Translations under genes and position numbers: made by a program
Source of the DNA: Caprella mutica
Lineage: Eukaryota; Arthropoda; Malacostraca; Amphipoda; Caprellidae
DNA: 64,000 bases
Assembly (NCBI GenBank): GCA_947561585.1
Contig: CANNZV010000322.1
Span: 248,001-312,000 of the forward strand
Reading direction: 5' to 3'
In this document: piece after piece, positions 33,576-46,830 of the stretch
Position numbering within the stretch: the stretch's first letter is position 1
How the letters are laid out: every line of letters starts with the position of its first letter
The notes under the pieces: generated by a model
What the model saw: the letters and a program-made list of their open reading frames with translations, nothing else
Database searches by the model: none
What the model was told of the DNA's origin: nothing

Positions 33576-34393
33576 GTCTATATCGTCAATTGGAACACGT
33601 TCCATAAAGCTTTATTTCGTCAATTGGAACACCTTCCATAAAGCTTTATATCGTCAATTGGAACACCTTCCATAAAGCTTTATTTCGTCAATTGGAACAC
33701 CTTCCATAAAGCTTTATTTCGTCAATTGGAACACCTTCCATAAAGCTTTATTTCGTCAATTGGAACACCTTCCATAAAGCTTTATTTCGTCAATTGGAAC
33801 ATCTTCCATAAAGCTTTATTTCGTTAATTGGAACACCTTCCATAAAGCTTTATTTCGTCAATTGGAACACCTTCCATAAAGCTTTATTTCGTCAATTGGA
33901 ACATCTTCCATAAAGCTTTATTTCGTCAATTGGAACACCTTCCATAAAGCTTTATTTCGTCAATTGGAACACCTTCCATAAAGCTTTATTTCGTCAATTG
34001 GAACACCTTCCATAAAGCTTTATTTCGTCAATTGGAACATCTTCCATAAAGCTTTATTTCGTCAATTGGAACACCTTCCATAAAGCTTTATTTCGTCAAT
34101 TGGAACACCTTCCATAAAGCTTTATTTCGTCAATTGGAACACCTTCCATAGAGCTTTATTTCGTCAATTGGAACATCTTCCATAAAGCTTTATATCGTCA
34201 ATTGGAACATCTTCCATAAAGCTTTATTTCGTCAATTGGAACACCTTCCATAAAGCTTTATTTCGTCAATTGGAACACCTTCCATAAAGCTTTATTTCAT
34301 CAATTGGAACACCTTCCATAGAGCTTTATTTCGTCAATTGGAACACCTTCCATAAAGCTTTATATCGTCAATTGGAACACCTTCCATAAAGCT
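33576..34393. repeat. Minisatellite, 34-bp unit, ~24 copies
   Basis: Unit TCGTCAATTGGAACACCTTC then CATAAAGCTTTATT; starts at 33583 and 33617. Nearly every unit contains the perfect 12-bp palindrome ATAAAGCTTTAT (GAGCTTTAT in two copies) and CAATTG. CACC/CATC variants are scattered. Confidence 0.97.
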
Positions 34394-35376
34394 CAAACTC
34401 CCTTTCATGCTCCATCTTCCTCTTGAATATTTCTCGTGAAGGAGATCTCGAGTTATGAAACAGACAGGGGATTATTAGGTGAATCCAGTCCGGCCCTCAT
34501 ATCTCATTCAATCCGTTTAGGCTAATTCAAACCTTTTGATCGAATTAGGCCAAAGGCGGATTCTAACAAGACTGAAGCGTCTGCTTCGTGTCTTTATTTC
34601 ATTATCTAGTTTAGGTTTCAGCTCCTGAGAGCTGTATAGAAAGGACCAATTTTGGAAAGAGAAGTCCATTCATCCCTCAGTATTTTAGTTTAAAGTTCGT
34701 TATATTACATTTAACTATAGTATATTTTGATAGATATAGCATCACACTAAAGATTTACTGCATTGTCGTGCAATGAATATCAAACTATTTCATAATAAAG
34801 CACTCAAAGTTGAGCATAATTCAATGATGAGTTACATAATGTAATTACTTGTGTTTTATGTAAAATATAACGGTGAAGTAAATGATATTCATTATTTAAA
34901 ATTTTAATTAAACAGTTTGAAAGAGATACATCATACTATTTATAGAAATTAATTATATTTTATTTACTAAGAAGTAATTAAAACTCTATACTCCATTAAC
35001 TGATGAGTTCATATGATAAGTTTTTCATAAAATCATATTAGTATTTTATGCAATATTATGTTCACATTTCAAGTACCTATTCAATACTTTGAACAGGTAA
35101 GAGTTATTTCAAAATTAACAAATTCTTCGAATTACTTGCAGCAGGAAAAGGATTGAATAATTTTTTGGTGAAAAAAGACAGAGTTTGTCTCAAACCCATC
35201 ACTGCCTCCACACCCTACCTCTCTATGGTATTCCTATAGGACTCACTGGTGTAAGATGCACCACAGGAAAGTAATAGGATTAGTGAGGATCAGTGCAAGA
35301 CAAACTGATTTAACATCAAAACTCAATATTTCACTTTGAGTAGAGTGTTTGGTTTTGGGAGTTAGGAGAGGGAGAG
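34394..35376. other. Intergenic, partly of balanced composition
   Basis: 34400-34640 is the most GC-balanced non-repeat stretch in this part (GGAGATCTCGAG, GTCCGGCCCTC), but with no open frame. The remainder is AT-rich. No gene supported. Confidence 0.4.
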
Positions 35377-35664
35377 CTATACCTCCTAGTGAGACTGAGA
35401 CACCATACCACCTAGTGAGACTGAGACACTATACCACCATGTGAGACTGAGACACTATACCACCTTGTGAGACTGAGACACTATACCACCTTGAAGGACT
35501 GAGACACTATACCACCTTGTGACACTGAGACACTATACCACCTTGTGAGACTGAGACACTATACCACCTTGTGAGACTGAGACACTATACCACCTTGTGA
35601 GACTGAGACACTATACCACCTAGTGAGACTGAGGCACTATACCACCTAGTGAGACTGAGACACA
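35377..35664. repeat. 26-bp tandem repeat, ~11 copies
   Basis: Unit GTGAGACTGAGACACTATAC plus CACCTT or CACCTA; starts at 35391 and 35417. AGTG and CACT flank GAGACTGAGA in the CCTAGTG units. Confidence 0.95.
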
Positions 35665-35758
35665 AACAGTGGCGGGACACTGTCACTTAGACTGGTAAAA
35701 GCTAGTAAATGTTAACCAACTAGTGTACTTCACCATTAAAATTAATGGGGTCTCAAAT

Positions 35759-35858
35759 TTGTCCACGGACATCTCGTCCACGGACATCTCGTCCACGGAC
35801 ATTTCGTCCAACGGACATTTCATCCACGGACATTTCATCCACGGACAATTCGTCCACG
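35759..35858. repeat. 15-bp tandem repeat GTCCACGGACATTTC, ~6.5 copies
   Basis: Units GTCCACGGACATCTC / CATTTC / CAATTC, one with an extra A (GTCCAACGG). Each unit contains the GTCC...GGAC inverted repeat. The + strand frame (RPRTSRPRTS) is an artefact. Confidence 0.9.
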
Positions 35859-36603
35859 AAATGCTTTATTTTGTATTGTAATTATAATGTGTACATATTG
35901 TTTATTGTATATTATCTATATATATTCTGCAAAATAAAAGTAGAAAACCCCCTTTTTGATGGTAATTAGAAATTTATGGTCTTTGCCTTTATTCTTATCG
36001 CAATCTTCTTCTCCTGCTCTTGCTGACCGGCAACAAGAAAATAATAAAACTGAATACTTTATTTAATGATATGCAGGCAGGCCTCGATTTTATTATATCC
36101 CGGTCTTATAAAATCTGTATTAATAGAGAGACATATTTCGAACTTATTATAGTACCTACTTTAACATAGAAAACGGAGACTTTCTTTATATATGCACAAT
36201 AACTACCTTTTTTGTGGTGTATTTTCACACTTATTACCATAAACATCAATATTATTACTCAGATTAGCTTATTAGAAGTAATACATTAATAGGTTAAGAA
36301 ATTAGTTTTTATGACAACATTTTTTTCAACAGAGACTGCGTAAAATACATACATGTATGTACTACTGAAGAATTGATTGAAATTTAAATATGATATAAAA
36401 GAATTAGCTAGATATTGGTACATTTTAGTGTTACGTTTAATTATATAAACGTCAAAACATCTGTGTTATCGGCTTGTTCAATATTTTCAGACTCATAGTA
36501 AAACCATATAAAAAAAATAGTATTTTCCTCGATTACAATTATTTTATTCTCTTTCTTACGTTTCAAGATTTATTTTTATTAGTACCCAGTTATTCATATT
36601 TTG
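35859..36603. other. AT-rich intergenic sequence
   Basis: No gene or element recognised. Confidence 0.5.
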
Positions 36604-37200
36604 GATACTCATAAAACATTAATTCATGCAAATAAATTTCATGTAAATAAAATTCATGTAAATGAAGTTCATGTAAATAAAGATCATTTAAATAAAGTTC
36701 ATGTAAATAAAGTTCATGTAAATAAAGTTCATGTAAATAAAGTTCATGTAAATAAAGTTCATGTAAATAAAGTTCATGTAAATAAAGTTCATGTAAATAA
36801 AGGTCATGTAAATTAAGTTCATGTAAATTAAGTTCATGTAAATAAAGTTCATGTAAATAAAGCTCATGTAAATAAAGTTCATGTAAATAAAGCTCATGTA
36901 AATAAAGTTCATGTAAGTTAATTTCATGTGAATAAATTTATGTAAATAAATTTATGTAAATAAATTAGTATAAATAAATTTTATATGGAAATACATTTTT
37001 CATGTAACATTTTTTTGTGTAAATGAGTTATTTATGTAAATAATTTTTTTATGTAAATAAATTTTATGTAAACATATTTTTTATGTAAATAAATTTTATG
37101 TACATAAATTTTTATGTAAATAAATTTCTCATGTAAATGAATTTATTATGTAAATTAATTTTTATGTAAATTTATTTTTTGTAAATAAATTTCAAGTAAA
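36604..37200. repeat. 15-bp AT-rich tandem repeat (TTCATGTAAATAAAG), decaying to the right
   Basis: Regular 15-bp units from 36620 to ~36930 (about 20 copies), then increasingly irregular TTTATGTAAATAAA words to ~37200. This gradient suggests an older right part or homogenisation limited to the left. Opposite frames (VNKVHVNKVH; MNFIYMNFIY) are artefacts. Confidence 0.93.
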
Positions 37201-40200
37201 AAATTAAGTAAAAATTTATTAATAGGTATATACTTCTATATACAAATGTTAATTCGAGAGATCTTTCTTGCAACCAACCAACAGACAAATACACACTGTT
37301 TATTAGTATATACTATACAGGTGTTAGTATATAGGGTGATATCTTAAAAATATTAGCAATTGATATTCAAGATCAAATCTTATTCATCAATATAGTATAT
37401 TGTAACTTCTAACTTCCTATCACTCTGCTACTTGCATATTGGACTAAATAAAAATATTTTAGAGATTGGTGGTACAACTTTATCATCAATTTTAGATTTT
37501 CAATGATTGAGGAATCTGTAAAATAAGTTAATAGTTTTTAAGTTAAAAATATTGTATTATTATCATTCAAATTAACAAAGAAAAGTGTAAAAATATCTAA
37601 TGCTATGAAATGTATTTTCTCATATTATAATCCTAATAATTCCATTAGTTCTAATAGGAGTTTAAAGAGAGGAAATTTATCGATAGAGTTTAGTCTCTCC
37701 TCTCCGTATGACGTCATAAAAGCAAATACTGATATAAATGTTAAAGTTGAAATTGCAAATTTACTTTACCTTACAAAACAATTATTATTCTTTTATATTT
37801 GCATGTATGGTTGAATATTAATTTTGTTACATTAATAAAACACTATATTATACTATAATTAAGTCTGTAATATTTTAGCTAATTCTAGTCAAAAGCCTCA
37901 CACCGTTTTTGTAAAAAATTGATAATAAAACTGAATACACAAATCTTTATCTATCAATATAGTACTTCATGTAACAGCGTTTTGATTTCAATGGTTGATA
38001 CAATCAAGTGAACAGTTTCCACTATATTAGATGAGCTAACATTAGTGCAAATAATGTGATAAAATACATTGGACATTGGGAGACGTGTGGAGGACACATT
38101 CTCTTCTCTAATGAAAGTCTGAGAGGTTCTCGTGTCACCGAATTAATCTATGCAAATGGCCACAGAACTTGATACCCTCTCCAGAGAGGTTTTTGGCCAA
38201 ACTTTGGTGTTCTCTGTTATTGGGATCATGCAAAGAGATATTGGATAACACAAACTTCAACTAAAAGTTATATTGAAATGGTTGATAGCAATATACCTAA
38301 CATCTCCCTCTTCAGACACACTATATAGGTAACTATATCAAGAATATTCACATCTTATGTACCCATCTAACTTGCTCTCAAATGTGAAAACTTTTGGAAA
38401 ATGGTTAATATAAATATATTAATATGTAAGAACATATATTCTATCACTAATTATTATTACAAGCTGATAAGTTCAACTAATTCATTTAAGTAATTACTTA
38501 TGTATCACCAAACGCATTAGTCTGTGAAACTTGACTAAAGACATTAGTTTTTCGCTGACAAGTTCCATACATCTCAATACTCTATAGATGGCCTTTATGT
38601 CTGACGTCACGCCGAACTACTAATCTGATATGGGTACAACGGACTTCAATGGAATAATGGCTTGATGCCCATTAGAATTTATGGATCGTAAGTAATGGAA
38701 AATGTATCTTAGCTGTAACCATTGTAGTTATAGCGACCCTCACACTTAGTGAAAAAAGGGTTTGAATTATAATAACTATTTAAGAAGCGATATAGATTAA
38801 CGGTCATACTTTCACTGTGATATTTATGGGAAATCAAATTTTGAAGAGTAAGAACGTATAAAGTTAGATAGAATATTTTTACATCTACCCCTCATGTGTT
38901 ATTTCTTTATTTGACTTCAAACTGAATATTCATTCTATATAATATGTGTGGATATCACAGTGGAGAATCACATTATTCGAAACAGCACCCTAGGGTTTAC
39001 AGGGACTGCAAGTATTTAGGTAACGTAATCGAGGTAGCATGAAATGACGTAATATCATCAGGCCAGAGATATATGGACCGTGTCCATTACAGCTATGGGA
39101 CCATCTGGTCCCGAACCACCTGCGTCCAGGGTCTGAAGCATGGAAATTGGTTAGCATGGGAGAGGCCCTTTATTGGATAAAACTAAGGATGTATGGCCAA
39201 CTTTTGAATCTAATTTCAGAACAGCAATCAACCTTGGAAGACAAAGAAAATAGCAACAAGCTGAATTACTATTAAAATCACTAAATCGTCATTGAATTAT
39301 TAAAATAATTCTGAATAAAGATAAAATATATAATTATTGAATATCAGAATTAAAATTTGATTGCGGATATCGGTTTTATTATATAATTTTCGATGCAAAT
39401 TTATTAATAGTTATATAATCTTAGTTTAATCAACATAAATTAGATTATATGAGAATAAATATTTTAATTACAAAACTATTTTCCATTTCATTTGTTTCTG
39501 TATCATTTTATTCTATTATTATTTCGATGAAAGTATTTACAAAAAGCAGTCCTTTCAATCGCATCACTTTCCATTTCTGTTCTTTTGTCCGAGTGCTCTT
39601 TTATTTGCATTAGAAATTGGATCGGAGACTTAATCAAAACAAACTGTAATTTCCATAGGTAAACAATGCTTACATTTTACTTTCGATTAATGTTATAGTT
39701 CTGCACTCAATGAATTACTTGCAACTAATCTACATAGCAAAGAAACACACCAATGGGAATGAACACAATATATTGTTACAATTCAATCGGCGATATATGA
39801 TGTTTCATTCAGAATGTATTATCTTTATATTGTTGCCAATTGCACAAACTATTAATATGATGGTTATCTATTGATTACCGTAAATAATTCTGAAATGCAT
39901 ATTTCTCCATTAAGTGAATATTGGTTATTTATTCATTTTATAGCACTTTTAACAGTTTTATTAACTGCACAACTTGTTATATTGATGTATATATAATTTA
40001 TTCTAAACTGGAAAGGCCGCACATATGCTCTGAATTATACTTCAATTTCTTTCATTTTATGAATTATCGGTAATTCTTTCTATCCATTTTCGAGAAATAA
40101 TTTGTTAAAAGTTCATCTTAAAAGTTCTTATAAGATAACACAGTATTAAAGTTCATGCAATTTTGAAAAAGTATCCCAACTGTTAGCGCGTGGTCAGTGT

Positions 40201-41746
40201 TGAAGATAATTTATTTGACTAAGATTCGAATGGTATATTTTCTTTACTCACCAATTAACCTGTTGTGACAGTGTGAGAAGTACCTCAGACGGTAGTCGGG
40301 ACCTAAGATGCCCCCTGAGGTAAACACTCTAGAGTCCTGGTGCCGCCTCTTGTTTTCCTTACTCGGCTTACACGGGGAAGCTGACCGGATTTTTGCATTA
40401 GAATAACACAGCGAGAGGAAAATACACTAGAAAATCGATTGGCAGTGGAGGGGAAGGGTTCGAGGAATGCCGATATTCGTTCAAATGAACGAGGGATGCT
40501 GATGGATAGGTTATTCAATAGAAAATACTTAGCAAAATAACACTGTAAGTAAGAACAGATATTTCTCAAGCAACTTATTCACACTTTTCTCAAGGTATTA
40601 AAGTGTGTAGCGCATTGTTTTTGTGAGATAGGATGACAGGTAAATGCGATCTCTCTTGGTAGAGAATGTTGAGGGAAGAAGAGTCGAGTAATGAGCTTTG
40701 TGAGGGAGTAATTATGAGGGCTGAGGGCTAATATTGAGACGAATTAAGCAGTTAAGGGGACACAGCAAACCAACACAGGGAATTGACGCTACAAACCTTC
40801 ATCTGTAGGACTACATTTGGGCTTTATTGGCTCAGTGTGCATTCAGTGTCTCTCAGTTATTTGAAACATTTATCCATTCTCATTTCAAAAAGATAATTCA
40901 TTTCAGATTTTCGTGAAAGAAATGAATTTTCAATGTTTTGTCTATGCATCAAATTAAGTATTACAATATAAATATAACGATATGTGAATCAATCCTCATT
41001 AATTCAAATTTTCTCAAATTATACTCAAAACTTTACATTTGGAAGATAACTATATTGAAAGTCGTTTCTAGGGATAAATTCTCCTGTGAGGATTTTCAGC
41101 GTAACTCATTTAGGGAGTATTTTCTAATTCACTAATCAATATCCTCAGGTGCGGAATTTGTATTCAGAGAGTCACTGCTCGGCTGACGAAGATTGACGAG
41201 TCATTGATGGATTAGGCGCCTCGTGCCAACAAACTACTATAGAGAATTCACTCACGATGATATGGGACGCAAAAGAATGAAGAAATTTTCATTCTATTTC
41301 AAAAAGATCTTACACTATTACATTATTAAATATCGTATGATATATAAAGAATTAAAGATACAAATAAAAAATAACTAGAAGGATGTAAAAATTTTATCTA
41401 AACTGTTTTTTTTCTGGAGGATAAAAAGAGCAATAATTCGCAGCTCGCTTTTTGCCTCACACCTTGGCATTATTTCTCGGTCTTCTCCAGCACTCAATAA
41501 CATTTTCTTTCCCCTCTCCTGTTCCCTCTTTGAGATTTTTAAGGTCCACTGAACACTGGAAAGCAGCGAGATGGATGAATGACAGTACGCTAGATTAGTG
41601 GCGAGCGTGTGAGCCTCTATGTAAAATGTACATTCTACACTGTATAGTGTATATGATACAGTGTAAAATATACAGTGAGCATTGTAAAGTATCAGTATAC
41701 ACTGCATTGCACGCACATTGTACACTGTATACTGAAATAAACACAT
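37201..41746. other. AT-rich intergenic sequence
   Basis: No gene supported over 4.5 kb. A 16-bp hairpin GGGACCA-TC-TGGTCCC lies at 39097-39112 within a balanced stretch 38980-39190. 41620-41740 has irregular CACTGTATA / GTATACAGTG words leading into the next array. Confidence 0.4.
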
Positions 41747-42016
41747 GTATACTGAGTACTGTACTATAGAGACTGTATACTGAGTACTGTACTATAGAGA
41801 CTGTATACTGAGTACTGTACTATAGAGACTGTATACTGAGTACTGTACTATAGAGACTGTATACTGAGTACTGTACTATAGAGACTGTATACTGAGTACT
41901 GTACTATAGAGACTGTATACTGAGTACTGTACTATAGAGACTGTATACTGAGTACTGTACTATAGAGACTGTATACTGAGTACTGTACTATAGAGACTGT
42001 ATACTGTGTACTGCAA
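41747..42016. repeat. Minisatellite, 28-bp unit, ~9.5 copies, near-identical
   Basis: Unit GTATACTGAGTACTGTACTA plus TAGAGACT; starts at 41747 and 41775. Contains GTATAC and AGTACTGTACT self-complementary cores. Confidence 0.96.
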
Positions 42017-42269
42017 TACACAGACTATATGCCGAGTAGCACAACCTGTATTTCTTCAATTCACACATTCTATACACATTGAACACGATATGGTAAGCAA
42101 GTGAAGTAATATTTATCTAAGAGTAAAGAAAGAAAAACTAAACCATTTCATATTGTACCTGCAAGTGTTTGAATTGGTATAACAACATGTAGCACACAGT
42201 CCTATCGATATTAGCAGGATATGTCTCGAATTTTGTCTCGGAACCTTTTGAACTGCATGCAATCCATGA

Positions 42270-42575
42270 CACCTTAAAGTGGAGAACCTTCTTCCCTTCT
42301 TGTCACCTTACAGTGAAGCACCTTCTTCCATTCTTGCCACCTTAGAGTCGAGCACCTTCTTCCATTTTTGCCACCTTAGAGTCGAGCACCTTCTTCCATT
42401 TTTGCCACCTTACAGACGAGAACCTTCTTCCATTCTTGCCACCTTACAGTCGAGAACCTTCTTCCATTTTTGCCACCTTAGAGTCGAGCACCTTCTTCCA
42501 TTTTTGCCACCTTACAGTCGAGCACCTTCTTCCATTCTTGCCACCTTACAGTCGAGCACCTTCTTCCATTCTTTC
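42270..42575. repeat. 34-bp tandem repeat, ~9 copies
   Basis: Unit AGCACCTTCTTCCATTCTTG then CCACCTTAGAGTCG; starts at 42317 and 42351. GAGAACC/GAGCACC and TTAGAG/TTACAG variants. Strongly pyrimidine-biased on the + strand. The 100-codon + frame is an artefact. Confidence 0.95.
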
Positions 42576-45500
42576 TGTTAAATTACCAGGCAATTTTGCT
42601 GACACAAGTTTAACACAGAAAAAGTAGAGGGTTGCATCTTCCCCCTTTTCTAACTTCCCGACGAAATGACTGTTATTTGACTGTATTTAAAGTAGGGCTG
42701 AATTAACGATTTATTCCTCTAGATGAGAGAGGCTCTACAGCCATCAGACTATATCAACAAAAGTTAGATCATATTAGTATTTTATGAAAAAAGCAATTTA
42801 AATTCATTGTTAAAAACTAGATTTCATCGTTTACAAGATTCAATCAATTAAAAATATAATTTTAAATTTTATAGCTTATAGACAGATAGAACTGTATTAA
42901 GAATCGATGATCTCTATATTTTAAGATATTCTTATATACTGCTGATCATATATTTCTTAGTCATCAATCAAAATAGGCCCACAAAAATATATTATGAGTA
43001 ACTTCGGAGACGAAATTTCTTCATGCAATAGTTTTCCTAGATAAGATCCTTGCAAAAATTAAAAAACCTTATATAAAAATAGAATGTTTATAGTAAAATA
43101 AATCAATAACTTTAAATTTATAAAACTGAACGTTTGGGTTCTTCATAAGGAAACATTTTCCACCTAAGGAAACATGAAAACAGTGTGTTCCAAGATATGG
43201 TGTTTATAATATTTTATTAATAGAAAAATTAAAAACATTTTATTGTCTCTTTTACTGCGTGTTCCCAAGCAGACGTCCTTTTTATCCATACACTGGTAAT
43301 AACGTGAATCAAAGGAATAGCACACACAATCAAACAGTCATTCCTTTGGACGCATTCATGTGCAATGGCTTCTCAATTGACCGACAATTATTTAACATTC
43401 AGTGAAAAGAACAATACATGTTATATATTGAATATTTTTTACTTTTGAAATAATAGAAATGTGTAGTAAACTCCAGGATTACAATTATGCTTGAAATCTG
43501 TATAGTGTATACATTCTTTGGAGAATACTATATATATATGAATCAATATTGGTATGCAAAGTTTTAATAAACAAGAAACAATAAACAATGGTTATAATAT
43601 TAGCGTAATTAAAAACAGTGTGAAATTTATTTAGTGATACGAGAAAATTTGTAAATTTAGCTTCCAAATTTGAAGAGACTCAAAATTTTCTAATCCAAGG
43701 TTTTTGAATTAGAGTTCAATTGTTTACGTGACGTCATGCTCACGTAATGTTAGTTTGAGCACACTTATTCTTTCAGAACATGCTGGGTCTAGCTATAGAA
43801 CTAATAGAATAGTAGCCCTCTGTCAGAATCATCCATTAGAGACAATACTGAATGGTCTATTTCTTTTTATTCCTCTTCAAATATTTTCGATTTAAAACTC
43901 AGAATTTTTCATTATATATTATAACTAAATCTTCATTGAATTTACAAAACAAATCATATCTTCTGTGAATTATAAATAGTTACTCTTTTGAAACATTTTT
44001 TAGAGTTTGAGTTATTCATTTTATTTCCAACAACCGTTGTATACTGATATGTTAGGTTTACCAACATGTAGTTGAAAGAGATTCCTGTATAGAATCGAAA
44101 CATTTAGATTAATTAAATTATGAAAGGTTTTTTAGTCCTCTCCTATATTTTAGAATGCTGCAGACTTCTTGGAAATTTTATCAAGTTAATGCAATTTAAT
44201 TTATAATTGCAATCATATATCTGAAGTAACAAATTTCTGTCATTTCAAGTCCCAAACACATTCTGATACCCTTAATACTTTTCTCAAAGAGAGTATCGCG
44301 ATGTTGTGACCCCTCGTAACTGACGAACACATGCTCTCCCTACCACATGAGTTACCTAATCCATTAACTGTCGTTATTGGCTTCTAATTATACCCCAATG
44401 TTAATATCATACCACATCAACTCATTAATGATTTATTTTGAGATTGTTTCAATAGGGATTCTCATATAATTAAATTCGTGCCAATGAATTGATTGAAAAA
44501 TATAATATTGCTACCATTATTCAAAATCATTAATTAAATATATGAATAATCTTCAATAAAATATATGGATAATCTAACAAAATAAGAGTGTAATCTTCCA
44601 TATAAATAATCTTCCATAAATTATACGAAAATTTCAATTTTATCCCGATAGTTAATAGATGTATGTATAATATTCTGCTCCATTTGAATGAATTGCTTTA
44701 AAGTTCATAGTGAAAGTCTTATTAAAGACAAAATGAAAATAATGCAATACATTAATATTTAATGGAGCAGAAAGTGAATTATAAAGTACTGTTAAAATGA
44801 TATAACGATATTTTCGAAAACAGTAACTCGATGATAAATAAAGAAAAAGTTACGAGATAAATATAGTAAAATTTATTAGATTTTGAGTTTATAAATCTCA
44901 GACCAAAATACAGTTCTTCAAAGTAAAAACTAATAACAATAATCTATGAAAGAGGCGAAAGATATCATAAACCTGAAAAGAAATAGTCAAAATTAACTTT
45001 CATTTCAATATGTGGTCTATCCTTTTCATTTTAACACTTCAAAGTTAAAAATGTATTCACAGTTTAATTAAATTTGTCGGTATAACATTTTGACTTTGTG
45101 ATTTTTCAAATTCGACTGAATTTTAAAAATGTGTAGCCGAGGGACTTGAACCAAGCTGCTGCCTTTTTAGTCCTACAAACAGAGTAGTCTGAGGTTATAA
45201 GAAACTGATGAATGGCAGGAAATAAGTTGATTGAAGACAGAGAAGCAGGATGTGGAGACACCAATCACACACCATGGAGTCAAATAAAAACACTAGTGAC
45301 AGAACAAACTCAAATCACAGCTGCTACAACCAAAAATATTTAAACAAAAGGGGAAATAGTTATAAAAATTGATATCGATGAGTTCTAACTGAATCAAGTG
45401 ATACGATATTGTTTGACCAAACTATTTGCCATTTCTATTTTTACTACTTTTAGGAGTGAATCAAAAGTGGTAGAGTTATATAAGACAAAGGGAAAATTTC

Positions 45501-46290
45501 ATTAGTCAATTGTCTATTCCTATAAAATATAGTAAGGAAATAGCATTGCATGATTTAGTTTCATTGGAATAATAATCACGTGAACTAATTCTATTGTATC
45601 ATTCACACAATATAATAAACACAATCAACATATCAAACAAGCAACAACAATGCTATATGTTCACATATATCTATTATACCTACACAGAGTCACAATATAT
45701 GAGCAATATCTGACGATCAACGTAAGCATGGCATATAGTTTAATAATTCATATTTGAAATATTGGACACTTAGTTTCACCCAATGAAATAATTCTCTTAA
45801 TTTTTTCTATTTTCTTTTCTCTACCTTGAGCAGAAATTTTGTACTGTGTGTATACTACACAATCTAATTGCCTTTCACTATGTTTATCTCCATCAGAACA
45901 ACACACAGTATCTAGAGTGTGAATATTAAAAAGTTTATTCTCGAGATTGGGCTTATTTCAAAGATATATAACACCCCAAGCCTCACAATGTGAAGTAGAG
46001 GGAGAGTGGGGGAAATGAAGGGAGAGTGGGGGAATGGAAGAGGGAGAGGGGGAAGTGCTGGTGAACGGTGTAGGACCTGGGGGTTAGTGTGGGCAACTGG
46101 AAGAACCACCCTAGCTGTCAGATCTCCGAAAGCACGAGCTACATATTGACATTTTTATATATAATTTATTTATCATGAAGGAATATAGATAGTGTTATTT
46201 TTCGCTTTTCTAGATATAAATTTAAGAGGAATTAAAAATCATTAACTATTTTTGATTTAAAAAACATTTTTATAATACTTCTTTTCAAAT
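42576..46290. other. AT-rich intergenic sequence
   Basis: No gene supported. 45970-46080 is purine-rich (GGGAGAGTGGGGGAA, three related copies). A box-B-like motif at 45139-45153 is discussed among the rejected items. Confidence 0.4.
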
Positions 46291-46291
46291 A

Positions 46292-46830
46292 CAGGGTGGG
46301 TCAAAAAAAAAACCAACCCAACTTTTAATTGATATATCTCAAAAACTACTAACGTTACCATTTTTCTAAAAGTACTATTGTAAAACTATTCATCCATCTA
46401 TATTGATGCAATAGTGATTATTGTAAATGGTGCAAAAGTAGGCTTGCACATAAACAGAATAATTATGACTTTTTTAAATTATGAAACTTAACACAATAAT
46501 CTTTCACAATATATCATCAACAAACCATTATTAAATGAATATTTAGTTGAATTCCTTCCTTACCATCTACTACATGTCCTCCATTTCTTGACATAATTCA
46601 TGCTTTTTCTCATTGCTGCAATAACTTTTTTACTAATACAGGGTTTTCTTTAAGTAAATTCACTTCACTTGTGATTCTTCCCTTCAAGTCGTCTGAGTTT
46701 GCAGCCTGAGTATAACACTAAATACTTCGAATGTCACAATAAGAAAATGATCTGGTGTCTTGTCCCATCATCTTGGTGGCACACTTCTCAATTTTCCTAC
46801 CTCTTCCTTCAAGCTAGATTCACCGAAATA
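46292..46830 (-). mobile_element. Decayed mariner/Tc1-type transposon end with transposase C-terminal remnant
   Basis: Begins CAGGGTGGGTCAAAAAAAAA directly after TA (46290-46291), as at a mariner-type terminus. On the minus strand, further in, are broken transposase-like pieces: VPPR with TPDHFL nearby (~46755-46782), reminiscent of the WPPRSPDLTPLDFFLWG box, and DDLKGRITSEVNLLKENP (~46640-46695), reminiscent of the C-terminal helices. Stops and frame changes make it inactive. The far end was not found. Confidence 0.55.

Noticed and set aside
39097..39112. Operator-like palindrome GGGACCA-TC-TGGTCCC
   Set aside because: A single 7-bp-stem inverted repeat with no nearby gene or second copy; chance cannot be excluded.
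45125..45195. tRNA gene on the minus strand (GGTTCAAGTCCC box B)
   Set aside because: The box matches, but the T-stem does not pair (CTTGG against CCCTC), no matching acceptor stem and no D-arm box were found upstream; probably chance or a dead tRNA-derived fragment.
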